Under the pieces are notes generated by a model. The model was not told the origin of the DNA, searched no databases, and saw only the letters and a list, made by a program, of their open reading frames with translations. Below are positions 24,689-33,116 of a DNA stretch of 64,000 nucleotides, one piece after another. Position 1 is the first letter of the stretch. Each line of letters begins with the position of its first letter. The position numbers were made by a program, and so were the translations under genes. Where the stretch lies: NCBI GenBank assembly GCA_965226215.1, contig CBDDCH010000001.1, positions 744,001 to 808,000 on the forward strand, read 5' to 3'. The DNA is from G963668345 sp965226215. Its GTDB lineage: Bacteria > Acidobacteriota > Terriglobia > Bryobacterales > UBA6623.

Positions 24689-25180
24689 CTAGCGCGCGCG
24701 CGATTCTTGGACGCTAGCGAGTAGGTTGAGTAGTCCCTCTTCGGCCAAGGAGTGCGAGCCCGAAGCACGGCGACAACCGGGACCGCAGCGGTGGGCGGGA
24801 AACAGCTCTTTAAACACTTGATGCAGCCAATCGTCAGCTTCGCTAGGGCTGGTTAGCGAGTGGGCCAGGCACATGCCGTCTCCCTCCATGAGCGCTAGAA
24901 ACTCATTGGAGGAGTCGGTCTTCTCGACAAAGAGCTGCACCCTATCCGACCCAACCTGATGGACTTCACGGCGCAACTCAGGCATTAGAACGATTCTCCC
25001 AGTCCTCGAGCGCCGAAACAATAGGCAGAGAGGTTCAATTTTTTCCCCCGGGACTGCGGGACGAACGTACCAAACTTTTTCACTTTGTACTAGCAAGGGG
25101 ATAACTAACTCTTGTTCCGCGAACACGTCGGACAGTGAAGCGGATTGATGAAGGGGCGCACCCGCCGGCGCCAACGCCAC
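24689..25180 (-). CDS. hypothetical protein downstream of leuD
   Basis: A 163-residue reading from a GTG 3 bp after the leuD stop. The central part (VIPLLVQSEKVWYVRPAV, IEPLCLLFRRSRTGRIVLMP, DRVQLFVEKTD) looks like a folded soluble protein. The C-terminal part has AHRCGPGCRRASGSHSL. No family recognised. The first 20 residues are low-complexity and the start may be internal. The close spacing suggests cotranscription with leuCD, but a link to leucine synthesis is not shown. Confidence 0.45.
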   Translation of the reverse strand: MALAPAGAPLHQSASLSDVFAEQELVIPLLVQSEKVWYVRPAVPGEKIEPLCLLFRRSRTGRIVLMPELRREVHQVGSDRVQLFVEKTDSSNEFLALMEGDGMCLAHSLTSPSEADDWLHQVFKELFPAHRCGPGCRRASGSHSLAEEGLLNLLASVQESRAR

Positions 25181-25183
25181 CCG

Positions 25184-25789
25184 TTACCGTGTGCGGATAT
25201 CGGCGGGATGGGCTTGCTCGTACGCCGCGATTGCGGCTTCCCGCCGCTGGATGTACCCGAGCTGGTCTAGGCCCGCGGTCAGACACTTCTTGGAGAATTC
25301 GTCAATCGAGAAGGACACCTCAGGACCGCCAGAGATTCTAAAGACTTGCTTGGGAAGATCAACCTCCGCCTCCGCCGAGCGGTCTTTTTCAACAAGCGCG
25401 AACATCTTGGAGTGAGTCACCTCGTCCACGACGATCGGAAGAAGGCCGTTCTTCAAAGAGTTGTTGCGAAAGATGTCCCCGAACGAGGTGCTGACGACCG
25501 CGCGAAACCCAAAAGCCAACAACGCCCAAGGGGCGTGCTCTCGCGAGCTGCCGCAGCCGAAGTTATCGCCGGCGAGGAGAACGGTCGCTCCTTCGGCCGC
25601 GGGCTGATTGAGGATGAAATCCAACTTCGGTTTTTCCCGCGAATCATACCGCCAGTCGTGGAACAGATCTGTGCCTAATCCTTCCTTATCGATCGTCTTG
25701 AGAAACCGGGCCGGAATGATTTGGTCGGTGTCGATATCCCGCATTGGTAGTGCAACCAAGCGGCCTGAGAAGGTAGTGACGGGTTCCAT
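25184..25789 (-). CDS. leuD: 3-isopropylmalate dehydratase small subunit
   Basis: A 201-residue swivel-domain subunit that isomerises isopropylmalate together with LeuC. MRDIDTDQIIPARFLKTIDK is the substrate-loop start, NFGCGSSREHAPWAL is the core signature, and GDIFRNNSLKNGLLPI follows. Length is normal for bacterial LeuD. It starts 3 bp after leuC. Confidence 0.95.
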   Translation of the reverse strand: MEPVTTFSGRLVALPMRDIDTDQIIPARFLKTIDKEGLGTDLFHDWRYDSREKPKLDFILNQPAAEGATVLLAGDNFGCGSSREHAPWALLAFGFRAVVSTSFGDIFRNNSLKNGLLPIVVDEVTHSKMFALVEKDRSAEAEVDLPKQVFRISGGPEVSFSIDEFSKKCLTAGLDQLGYIQRREAAIAAYEQAHPADIRTR

Positions 25790-25792
25790 GGC

Positions 25793-27199
25793 CTACAGCA
25801 TCGTTCGAACGTCGGTGATCACGCCGTGAATTGCGCTCGCCGCGGCTGTCAGCGGGCTGGCAAGAAACGTTCTGCCGCCCTTGCCCTGGCGGCCTTCGAA
25901 GTTCCGGTTGCTGGTGCTGACGCAGTACTGACCAGGCTCGAGTTGGTCACCGTTCATAGCGATACACATGCTGCAGCCCGCTTCACGCCATTCCGCCCCC
26001 GCAGCCTCGAAGACCTCCCGTAGGTTTTCGGCCTCGGCTTGGCGCTTCACTTCTTCGGAGCCTGGGACAACGAGCACGCGGACCTTCGGACTCACTTTGC
26101 GGCCCTTCATCAGGCTTGCCGCCAGCCGCAGGTCTGAAAGCCTCGAGTTAGTGCAGCTGCCGATGAAAACTACGTCAATCGGGTGTCCCAGCAGGGGCCG
26201 CCCCGGCTCGAGCTGCATGTAGGCCAGAGCCTTGCGCAGCGCGGCGCTCTGATGCGCGTCCGCGATCGAAGACGGTTCCGGAATGGGTTGCGTAACGGGA
26301 ACCCCCATGCCGGGGTTGGTGCCGTAAGTAACCATGGGCTCGAGCTTTGAAACATCCACACTCACGCTGCGATCGTAAGTCGCTCCCTCGTCCGTCGGCA
26401 GCCGCCGCCACGCGGCGACGGCCTTTTCCCAATCGGCGCCTTGCGGAGCGCGGGGGCGTCCGGCCAAGTATTCGAACGTCGTGTCATCCGGCGCTACCAT
26501 TCCTGCTCTGGCTCCGCCTTCGATCGACATGTTGCAGATCGTCATGCGAGCTTCCATCGAGAGCGACCGGATGGCACTTCCGCGATATTCCAAGACGTGA
26601 CCCGTTCCCCCGCCGATACTGATCTTCGCGATCAGCGCCAGAATCAAGTCCTTGGCAACAATGCCCTTGGGCAGTTTCCCCTCGAAGCGAACTTCGTAAG
26701 TTTTCGGCTTGTGTTGTAACAGGCATTGGGTGGCGAGAACGTGTTCGACCTCCGTCGTTCCGATGCCGAAGGCCAGAGTTCCAAAGGCCCCGTGCGTCGA
26801 AGTATGGCTGTCGCCACAGACAATCGTGATCCCCGGCTGTGTCAAGCCCAGCTCGGGCCCGATCACGTGGACAATGCCTTGGTGCTCGCTACCCAGGTCG
26901 TAGAGAGGTACGCCGAAGTCACGACAGTTGATCCGCAGTTGGTCGACCTGGCGGGCGGCGATTGGGTCGATGATCGGGAGGCTGCGGTCAGTCGTCGGTA
27001 TGCTGTGGTCCACCGTCGCGAGGGTGCGGTCAGGCCGTCGAACCTTGGCGCCACGCTGGCGCAGTCCTTGGAACGCCTGCGGTGAGGTGACCTCGTGAAC
27101 TAAGTGAAGGTCGATGTAGAGAACCGCTGGGCAGTTCGGTTCATGGGTCACCACGTGCTGGTCCCAGATTCTTTCGAAAAGAGTTCTAGGCTGGGTCAC
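25793..27199 (-). CDS. leuC: 3-isopropylmalate dehydratase large subunit
   Basis: A 468-residue aconitase-family enzyme of leucine synthesis in the cytosol. The 4Fe-4S ligands are Cys349 (IGSCTNSR) and Cys409/Cys412 (AGCSMCIAM). CGDSHTSTHGAFGTLAFGIG is the conserved substrate region. Residues 50-80 carry a slightly longer, proline- and threonine-rich loop (VDHSIPTTDRSLPIID). First gene of the leuCD pair. Confidence 0.95.
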   Translation of the reverse strand: MTQPRTLFERIWDQHVVTHEPNCPAVLYIDLHLVHEVTSPQAFQGLRQRGAKVRRPDRTLATVDHSIPTTDRSLPIIDPIAARQVDQLRINCRDFGVPLYDLGSEHQGIVHVIGPELGLTQPGITIVCGDSHTSTHGAFGTLAFGIGTTEVEHVLATQCLLQHKPKTYEVRFEGKLPKGIVAKDLILALIAKISIGGGTGHVLEYRGSAIRSLSMEARMTICNMSIEGGARAGMVAPDDTTFEYLAGRPRAPQGADWEKAVAAWRRLPTDEGATYDRSVSVDVSKLEPMVTYGTNPGMGVPVTQPIPEPSSIADAHQSAALRKALAYMQLEPGRPLLGHPIDVVFIGSCTNSRLSDLRLAASLMKGRKVSPKVRVLVVPGSEEVKRQAEAENLREVFEAAGAEWREAGCSMCIAMNGDQLEPGQYCVSTSNRNFEGRQGKGGRTFLASPLTAAASAIHGVITDVRTML

Positions 27200-27305
27200 G
27201 GCTGCTTCCTAGGAATCTTCAGTCTATCCGATCGTTTGTGGACGGTGCTCGAAAAACGATTCGCCCGCACTTCTTCCGGGGGCCGACTTCCGTGTGCTGC
27301 CATGA

Positions 27306-28031
27306 CTATCGCCCCGAGCGGGCTGCGGCTAGCTTCCCGACCTCCTCTTGCACCTCAGCGATCAACTGGTTGGCGCCCCGGCTTGATAGCCCGGTGGTCG
27401 AGATCGGCTTGCCGATCCTCACCTCCGCGATACCGGGATGCAAGTGTGAGGAAGCAGGCGGTAAGATCTTGCGGGTTCCGACCAAACCCATCGGCACGAT
27501 CGGGACCTGCGCCTTAATGGCGATATAAGCCGCGCCCGGCTTGAACTTGCGCATCACCGGCTGCCGGGTACGCCCACCCTCGGGAAACATCAGGATAGAG
27601 TGACCCTCGCGGAGTTTTTCTGCTGCTTCGCCTATGTTGCGTACGGCGGACCGCGGACTCTCTCGGTGCACGGGAATGTGTCCCGCGCGATTGAGATGCC
27701 AGCCGAGAAAGGGAATCCTCCAGAGGTTGTGCCGGGCCAATACTCGAAACTCGCGGGGCATGTTTCCGAACATGACAGGCGTATCGATCAAGCTGAAGTG
27801 GTTGCAGCAAAACACGTACGAGCGGTGGGGCTCCAGGTTCTCCACGCCTGAGACTTCAACCCGGACCATGCAGATGCCCAGTACAATCCGCGCCCAAAGC
27901 ACAGCTACGCGGTGCTGCGTTCGGCCCGTCGCGTCAAAAAGCGATGCCAGCAACGAGACGCTGCCCATCACCACGACGGAAATTCCGATCAGCGGGCACA
28001 TCCACAAAACTGATCGAAGATGGCTCAGCAT
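27306..28031 (-). CDS. plsC: 1-acyl-sn-glycerol-3-phosphate acyltransferase
   Basis: A 241-residue membrane-associated enzyme that acylates lysophosphatidate to phosphatidate. It has one or two N-terminal helices, the catalytic NHFSLID (77-83, the NHX4D box), and the glycerophosphate-binding FPEGGRTR (149-156). Next upstream on the strand is folC, 179 bp away. Normal length for the family. Confidence 0.9.
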   Translation of the reverse strand: MLSHLRSVLWMCPLIGISVVVMGSVSLLASLFDATGRTQHRVAVLWARIVLGICMVRVEVSGVENLEPHRSYVFCCNHFSLIDTPVMFGNMPREFRVLARHNLWRIPFLGWHLNRAGHIPVHRESPRSAVRNIGEAAEKLREGHSILMFPEGGRTRQPVMRKFKPGAAYIAIKAQVPIVPMGLVGTRKILPPASSHLHPGIAEVRIGKPISTTGLSSRGANQLIAEVQEEVGKLAAARSGR

Positions 28032-28210
28032 GGTGGCAGTAGATCGTGGGCGCTAATGATTTACTGCGAGGTGTAACCCGAACGGTTCCGCGACTTACCT
28101 CCCACTTTGGACTGGACGCGGGGGCGAAGCTTTCCTTAGTGTGGCACGACGGTGTGGTCCCGGCACTGGAGCTGGCGCCATCCTACCGAAGGTTGGCGCT
28201 GCGGCCCTCG

Positions 28211-29560
28211 CTAGGCTATCAAACTCATTTCCTTGCGGCCCGTTTGCCCTTTTTTGATTGCCACCCGCAGCAGCTCTCGTGCCTCGCCCACAAGAAAAAC
28301 AGACCCTGTAACGACGATCAATCCGTCCGCACTCGCATTGGCTTGCGCTTTTGCGAGGGCCGCCTCCAGGGTCGGCGTGAGATCGATTCGATCGTGGTGG
28401 TGGTCGGCGATGCTAAGCAAGGTCTGAGGCCTCAGAGACCGCTTTACCTGGGCGCGGGTCAGAGTCACCCGACGTGCTAGGGGGAAGAGAATACCGGCGA
28501 CTTCGTCCACCGGCTTGTCGCGACTGGCTCCATAGATCAGATGAATAGGCCGCCCGCTCTTGTGCCTTTGGAGAAACTTCGCCAGCGCCCGCGCGCCACC
28601 CGCGTTGTGCGCCGAGTCCAACAGGATCGGCGGCTCGCCGCTCAGCTGCTCGATTCTTCCCGGCCACCGTGTTTGCTTTATACCGCGCGAGATGGCAGCC
28701 GCCTCGACGCCGAGAGCATCCAAGGCCGCGGCGGCCGTAAGCGCGTTGACAACCTGATGCTCGCCCGCGAGCGACAGCTCCACTACTACCCTCGTGCGCG
28801 GCGAGTTAGAGGACGGCATTTTCGTGGCTTCGAAACGATAGTACCCGTCCACTTCGGTGATGTTTTCTGCCCGCCAGTCACGACCGACACGAACCATGGG
28901 CGCACCGACCTCCTCCGCGCGCGACGTTAGGGCAAGCTCCGCGTCCGAGTGCTGCGGTGCCACGACAACCTTTGCCCCCGGTTTCAGGATGCCCGCTTTT
29001 TCCGTGGCGATCGAAGCCCTTGCTTTCCCCAAGAATTCCTCATGGTCAAAGTCAATGGGCGTGACGACGCACAGCTGCGGTTGAAGGACGTTCGTGGCGT
29101 CCAGACGTCCTCCCAAGCCGACTTCGACGACGCCCCAATCGATTGATTCTCTTCGGAGGGCGCAGAACGCCGTCGCTGTGACCGACTCGAAGAAGCTGGC
29201 GTGGCCGTGTCGTCCTTCCCGAGCCACAAGCCACTCGTTTGCCTGCCGCACCTCTTCCACTGCGGCCGCGAAGCCTTCGTCATGAATGTCCCTGCCATTG
29301 ATTCTGACGCGTTCGTTGAATCGAGCAAGATGGGGGGAGGTGTAAAGTCCGGTGGAGTGACCGGCCGCCCGCAGACCCGCCTCTATCATCGCGGCTGTCG
29401 AACCCTTGCCGTTCGTCCCCGCCACGTGGACGGCTCGGAAGGAGCGTTGCGGCTGACCGAGTCGCCCCAACAGGCTCCTTATTCGTTCCAGACCAAGGCG
29501 CGGGCCGCGAGCGTCGCTGAGCAGTGCGAGCAGGTATTCGACGGACTCGGCGTAGGTCAT
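28211..29560 (-). CDS. folC: dihydrofolate / folylpolyglutamate synthase
   Basis: A 449-residue Mur-ligase-like enzyme that adds glutamate to dihydropteroate and to folates. The P-loop VAGTNGKGST (46-55) and GLYTSPHLARFNERVRING (the folate-binding omega region) are clear, as are DFDHEEFLG and the C-terminal LDSAHNAGGARAL. Its ATG overlaps the accD stop in an ATGA arrangement, a gene pair common in bacteria. Confidence 0.94.
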   Translation of the reverse strand: MTYAESVEYLLALLSDARGPRLGLERIRSLLGRLGQPQRSFRAVHVAGTNGKGSTAAMIEAGLRAAGHSTGLYTSPHLARFNERVRINGRDIHDEGFAAAVEEVRQANEWLVAREGRHGHASFFESVTATAFCALRRESIDWGVVEVGLGGRLDATNVLQPQLCVVTPIDFDHEEFLGKARASIATEKAGILKPGAKVVVAPQHSDAELALTSRAEEVGAPMVRVGRDWRAENITEVDGYYRFEATKMPSSNSPRTRVVVELSLAGEHQVVNALTAAAALDALGVEAAAISRGIKQTRWPGRIEQLSGEPPILLDSAHNAGGARALAKFLQRHKSGRPIHLIYGASRDKPVDEVAGILFPLARRVTLTRAQVKRSLRPQTLLSIADHHHDRIDLTPTLEAALAKAQANASADGLIVVTGSVFLVGEARELLRVAIKKGQTGRKEMSLIA

Positions 29561-30408
29561 GAGCGCGGGTGGCAGAAGAAGTCCAGCGCCCGGCCGAGGA
29601 AGGTCTTCATTTGCGGCCGTGGGACGATAGCGTCCAACATCCCGTGCTCTAGCAAGAACTCCGTGCGCTGAAAGCCTTTGGGCAGCTTCTGGCGGATCGT
29701 TTGCTCGATCACCCGCGGACCCGCGAAACCGATCAGGGCGCCCGGCTCAGCGATATTCAAATCGCCCAGCATGGCGTAGCTGGCGGTCACTCCGCCGGTC
29801 GTAGGATCCGTGAGCACACTTATGTAAGGAAGTCGCGCCTGGACGAGCTTGACCAGTGCCGAAGAGATCTTTGCCATCTGCATCAAGCTCACCGCTCCCT
29901 CCATCATGCGCGCGCCGCCCGATGCGGAAACGATAACCAGGGGTATCTTTTGGGAAGCGGCCTTTTCAATGGCCCGCGTGATCTTCTCTCCCACCACCGC
30001 CCCCATGCTGCCACCAATAAACCGGTATTCCATGGCGCAAACGACGGCGGGGCGGCCCGCCAGCGTTCCCTCGGCCGAGATGATGGCGTCTTTCAAACCG
30101 GTGTTTTCCTCGGCTTGCTTCAAGCGCTCCTTGTAAGACTTCTGGTCTACAAACTCGAGCACATCAGTGGTCTTCAAACCGGAGTCAAACTCCCCCCACT
30201 TCTCGTCGTCAAAGAGCGATTTCAAACGTGAACGAGCGTTGATCTTGAAATGGAAGCCGCACTTGGTGCACACCATTAGATTGGCTTCCAGGTCTTTCTT
30301 CCAAATGATTGCCCGGCAGGAGTCACACTTGATCCACAAGCCCTCGGTGCGGACACCTTTTTGCTCGGGTTGTTCTCGCGGTCCTTCCGTCTGGCTAGGT
30401 GAAGCCAT
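29557..30408 (-). CDS. accD: acetyl-CoA carboxylase carboxyltransferase subunit beta
   Basis: A 283-residue subunit that transfers carboxyl from biotin to acetyl-CoA in the first step of fatty acid synthesis. The N-terminal zinc ribbon is Cys28/31/47/50 (KCDSC, VCTKCGFHF). The crotonase-like core shows SASGGARMMEGAVSLMQMAK and the oxyanion-hole region TDPTTGGVTASYAMLGD. It is translationally coupled to folC. fabH lies 250 bp upstream on the same strand. Confidence 0.95.
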   Translation of the reverse strand: MASPSQTEGPREQPEQKGVRTEGLWIKCDSCRAIIWKKDLEANLMVCTKCGFHFKINARSRLKSLFDDEKWGEFDSGLKTTDVLEFVDQKSYKERLKQAEENTGLKDAIISAEGTLAGRPAVVCAMEYRFIGGSMGAVVGEKITRAIEKAASQKIPLVIVSASGGARMMEGAVSLMQMAKISSALVKLVQARLPYISVLTDPTTGGVTASYAMLGDLNIAEPGALIGFAGPRVIEQTIRQKLPKGFQRTEFLLEHGMLDAIVPRPQMKTFLGRALDFFCHPRS

Positions 30409-30659
30409 GGTGATGCACTTTGTTACCGCTAAGGCGCTCTTTTACCCTGCTTACTCGTGCACAGGCCTTTCACTTCCCCGCACGATCATAGCAAACACCT
30501 CCCTTTGGCAACGCCCTGAGGGTAGGCCCGCTTTTGGCGCCCACATGAGCCTCTTTGAACAGGGGGAGGGATCAACTTGACAGACATTCATCAGGCAAGA
30601 ATCGCCGTGCCGGGCAGGTAGGCGTGAACCATTTAGGGAAGATGACTCCGGCCTTGGGT

Positions 30660-31688
30660 TCAGTAAGCCCAGCGCCACAGCGCCGCGCCGGCCGTCAGGC
30701 CGGCGCCGACCGCGGCCATCAGCGCCAGGTCGCCTTTCTTGAGTTTTCCAGCCTCGATGGCGTCGCGGGTGGCGAGGGGAATCGTTCCCCCCGTCGTGTT
30801 TGCGTATCGATCGATGTTAATAATAGCTTTCTCGTTCGGGATCCCGAGCCGCTGGGCCACGGCGGTAATGATGCGCGCATTGGCCTGATGCGGGATGAGC
30901 ACGTCAATATCTTCGGGCGTCAGTCCGTTTCTCTCAATCAGTTCCTTGCAGACTTCGTACATCTTGCGGACAGCGAACTTGAAGACCTGCCGTCCATCTT
31001 GGTGCACATAGTGCAGTCGCTTTTCCACAGTCTCGTGAGAGGTCGGTTGCCGACTGCCGCCGGCCGGCATATAAAGCAGCTTGCCCCCCGAACCATCCAC
31101 TTCGTGGAGGAAGTCAATCAGCCCCAGATCTTCCTCGCCGTCTTCGGCGGGCTCGATCAGCATCGCGCCCGCCCCATCTCCGAACAGCACACAGGTGGCC
31201 CGATCCTTGTAGTCGATGATCTTCGACATCGTGTCGGCGCCGATCACCATGACTCGATCGTGTGAGCCGCTGGCCACGAGCTGAGCCGCTGTCGTCAGGC
31301 CATAGAGCAGACCCGCACAGGCGGCGACCATGTCGAAGCCCCAAGCTCCCTTGGCCCCAATGCGGTCCTGGACCAAACAAGCCGTTGACGGGAAAAGCAT
31401 GTCCGGCGTGACCGTGCAGACTATGATCGCTTCTATGTCGGTCGCCCTGAGGTTCCGTTGTTCCAAGACCGCCTGCGCGGCTTCGCTGGCGATGTCAGAG
31501 GTGGCCGTGTTTTCGTCGGCAATGTAGCGGTTACTTATCCCCGTGCGTGTGAGGATCCACTCGTCAGTCGTATCAACCATTTTCTCTAGGTCAGCGTTGG
31601 TCAGTGTTCCAGGCGGAACGTAGCAGCCCACGCCAGTGATTTTCGCCCTCCGAACTTTCCGAGCTTCCGACACCGTCCCTCCCGCCAT
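30660..31688 (-). CDS. fabH: beta-ketoacyl-ACP synthase III
   Basis: A 342-residue condensing enzyme that starts fatty acid synthesis from acetyl-CoA and malonyl-ACP. The catalytic triad is visible: Cys124 (VAACAGLLYGL), His267 (IPHQAN) and Asn297 (YANTTGGTIPLA). ATG 31688 is preceded by AAAGGAA; the longer open frame to 31772 adds no conserved sequence. Same strand as accD and folC, so a lipid and cofactor housekeeping cluster. Confidence 0.94.
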   Translation of the reverse strand: MAGGTVSEARKVRRAKITGVGCYVPPGTLTNADLEKMVDTTDEWILTRTGISNRYIADENTATSDIASEAAQAVLEQRNLRATDIEAIIVCTVTPDMLFPSTACLVQDRIGAKGAWGFDMVAACAGLLYGLTTAAQLVASGSHDRVMVIGADTMSKIIDYKDRATCVLFGDGAGAMLIEPAEDGEEDLGLIDFLHEVDGSGGKLLYMPAGGSRQPTSHETVEKRLHYVHQDGRQVFKFAVRKMYEVCKELIERNGLTPEDIDVLIPHQANARIITAVAQRLGIPNEKAIINIDRYANTTGGTIPLATRDAIEAGKLKKGDLALMAAVGAGLTAGAALWRWAY

Positions 31689-31959
31689 TTCCTTTTTCTT
31701 TGCGACTGCCTGTGGGTTGCGCGCCCCCCCCGGCAACGTATCGCTTCGGCAGCGCGACGAAACGTCTATCATACAGCGGAACTGGGTGGCTTTACTGGTT
31801 TTCAGGCGCCAGAGGCCCTCAAGCGTTCGCCTGGGGGCTGGGTTGTGGTCGGCTCAGCCGAGACCGACTTGACTGCCGCCGCTCGCAAAACCTCCGCGCG
31901 AGGGCTGTGCTTTCACGCGCCTTTCGTCACAGCCTGTGGGGTAAAGTAGGTGAAAGGCC

Positions 31960-32670
31960 GTGCGCCAAGCCTCTCTGTCGTTGGAAACCCCGGTAGAAAC
32001 CTTCCAGCGAGTGTTTCGTGAGCTGAAACCTCGAACGCCGGCCCCTGAGATTTCGCTTGAATATCGTCCCTACGCCGACGTCAATAGCACCATTCGCTTG
32101 GAAGAAGGACACAAACGGGTAAAGGTAAGAGTATCCGACCTACTCGAGGGAGCACCCCCGTCTGTGCTGGAAGCGCTGGCCTACATTCTTCTGTCGAAGC
32201 TCTACCGTAAGCCGCTGCGCGCGGTATACGATCGCCGTTATCGCTCCTATCTGAATCGTGCGGACCTCCGCCGCAAGGCCCTGTTGATAAGGGAGATCCG
32301 AGGCCGCAAAGAGATACGATCGCCCCAAGGGCGAGTTTACGATCTGGAAGAGATCTTCCAAGGGCTGAATCGACGCTTCTTTCAAGGCCTGTTGGGACAG
32401 CCCCGGTTAGGCTGGAGCCGCCATCCCTCGCGGCGCATGCTGGGCCATTTCGATCCCGCCCACAACGCCATCATTATCAGCAAGTTGTTCGATCGTGACG
32501 GCGTGCCCCCGTTCGTGATCGAATACCTCGTCTATCACGAAATGCTGCATCTGCGATACCCGGTCGAGTACCGCTCCCACCGCCGGTCGGTTCACACCAA
32601 AGAGTTCAAACAGAGCGAGCGGGAGTTCCCGTGTTATCGCGAAGCGATCGAGTGGCTGAAGGAACTGTAG
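31960..32670 (+). CDS. SprT-like zinc metallopeptidase domain protein
   Basis: A 236-residue protein starting with GTG. The C-terminal half has VIEYLVYHEMLHLRYP with HEMLH (193-197), the HEXXH zinc motif, followed by HRRSVHTKEFKQSEREFPCY with a further His as possible third ligand. The upstream LNRRFFQGLL and GHFDPAHNAIIIS match the SprT/WSS1-type protease fold. Likely a soluble cytosolic protease or a DNA-associated protein. It stands alone, divergent from fabH. Confidence 0.75.
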   Translation: MRQASLSLETPVETFQRVFRELKPRTPAPEISLEYRPYADVNSTIRLEEGHKRVKVRVSDLLEGAPPSVLEALAYILLSKLYRKPLRAVYDRRYRSYLNRADLRRKALLIREIRGRKEIRSPQGRVYDLEEIFQGLNRRFFQGLLGQPRLGWSRHPSRRMLGHFDPAHNAIIISKLFDRDGVPPFVIEYLVYHEMLHLRYPVEYRSHRRSVHTKEFKQSEREFPCYREAIEWLKEL

Positions 32671-32743
32671 ACCGCGTACCGCTGCGGGACATCCATGATA
32701 GGTAACGGTCAAGGGGTGGACTAGCTGTGATCTTTCAACAGGT

Positions 32744-32818
32744 TGTTCATTCGGTCCCGGACTGGGGAAGCTGGAGTTTTGCGATTCCAACAACAATCCC
32801 GGAGGAACCGAATGAACA
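32744..32818. repeat. 75-bp inverted repeat
   Basis: TGTTCATTCGGT (32744-32755) and ACCGAATGAACA (32807-32818) are perfect 12-bp inverted repeats around a 51-bp centre. Small palindromic element, no coding capacity. It lies just beyond the truncated end of the alanine racemase remnant, so it may mark the event that removed the rest of that gene. Confidence 0.55.
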
Positions 32819-32894
32819 TCCATCAGAATGCACGATTGACGCCCAGAGGTCGAGAGCTTCTCGTTCGCCGCATTCTCGCAGGGTAGAGGGCGCA

Positions 32895-33089
32895 GGCCGC
32901 GGCGAGTGTTCGCGCGACTTCCGCCGCTCCGTGGCCGTAAGCGTGACCCTTGATCACCGAGACGATTGCCACCCCGGGACCTACCGCGCGACGGACCTCG
33001 CGATAGTTCTCGGCCAGGCGATGGACGTTACGGGTTACGCGACCGGTTGCCTCCGATGGTTTGGTGAGCTTTGACTTGGGCCATCGCAT
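32895..33089 (-). pseudogene. alr: remnant of alanine racemase (N-terminal fragment)
   Basis: About 65 codons remain. NVHRLAENYREVRRAVGPGV then IVSVIKGHAYGHGAAEVART matches the start of alanine racemase, including the PLP-lysine loop (IKGHAYGHG for the usual KADAYGHG). A full enzyme has about 370 residues; here homology stops at about 32895 and a palindrome follows. The fragment cannot be functional. Confidence 0.65.
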
Positions 33090-33116
33090 TGCGACTGGCT
33101 GGGTGCGGGGGCGACA

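Noticed and set aside
30409..30659. Possible small gene between accD and fabH
   Set aside because: No frame with ribosome-binding site and protein-like composition; the gap is left as a probable promoter region.
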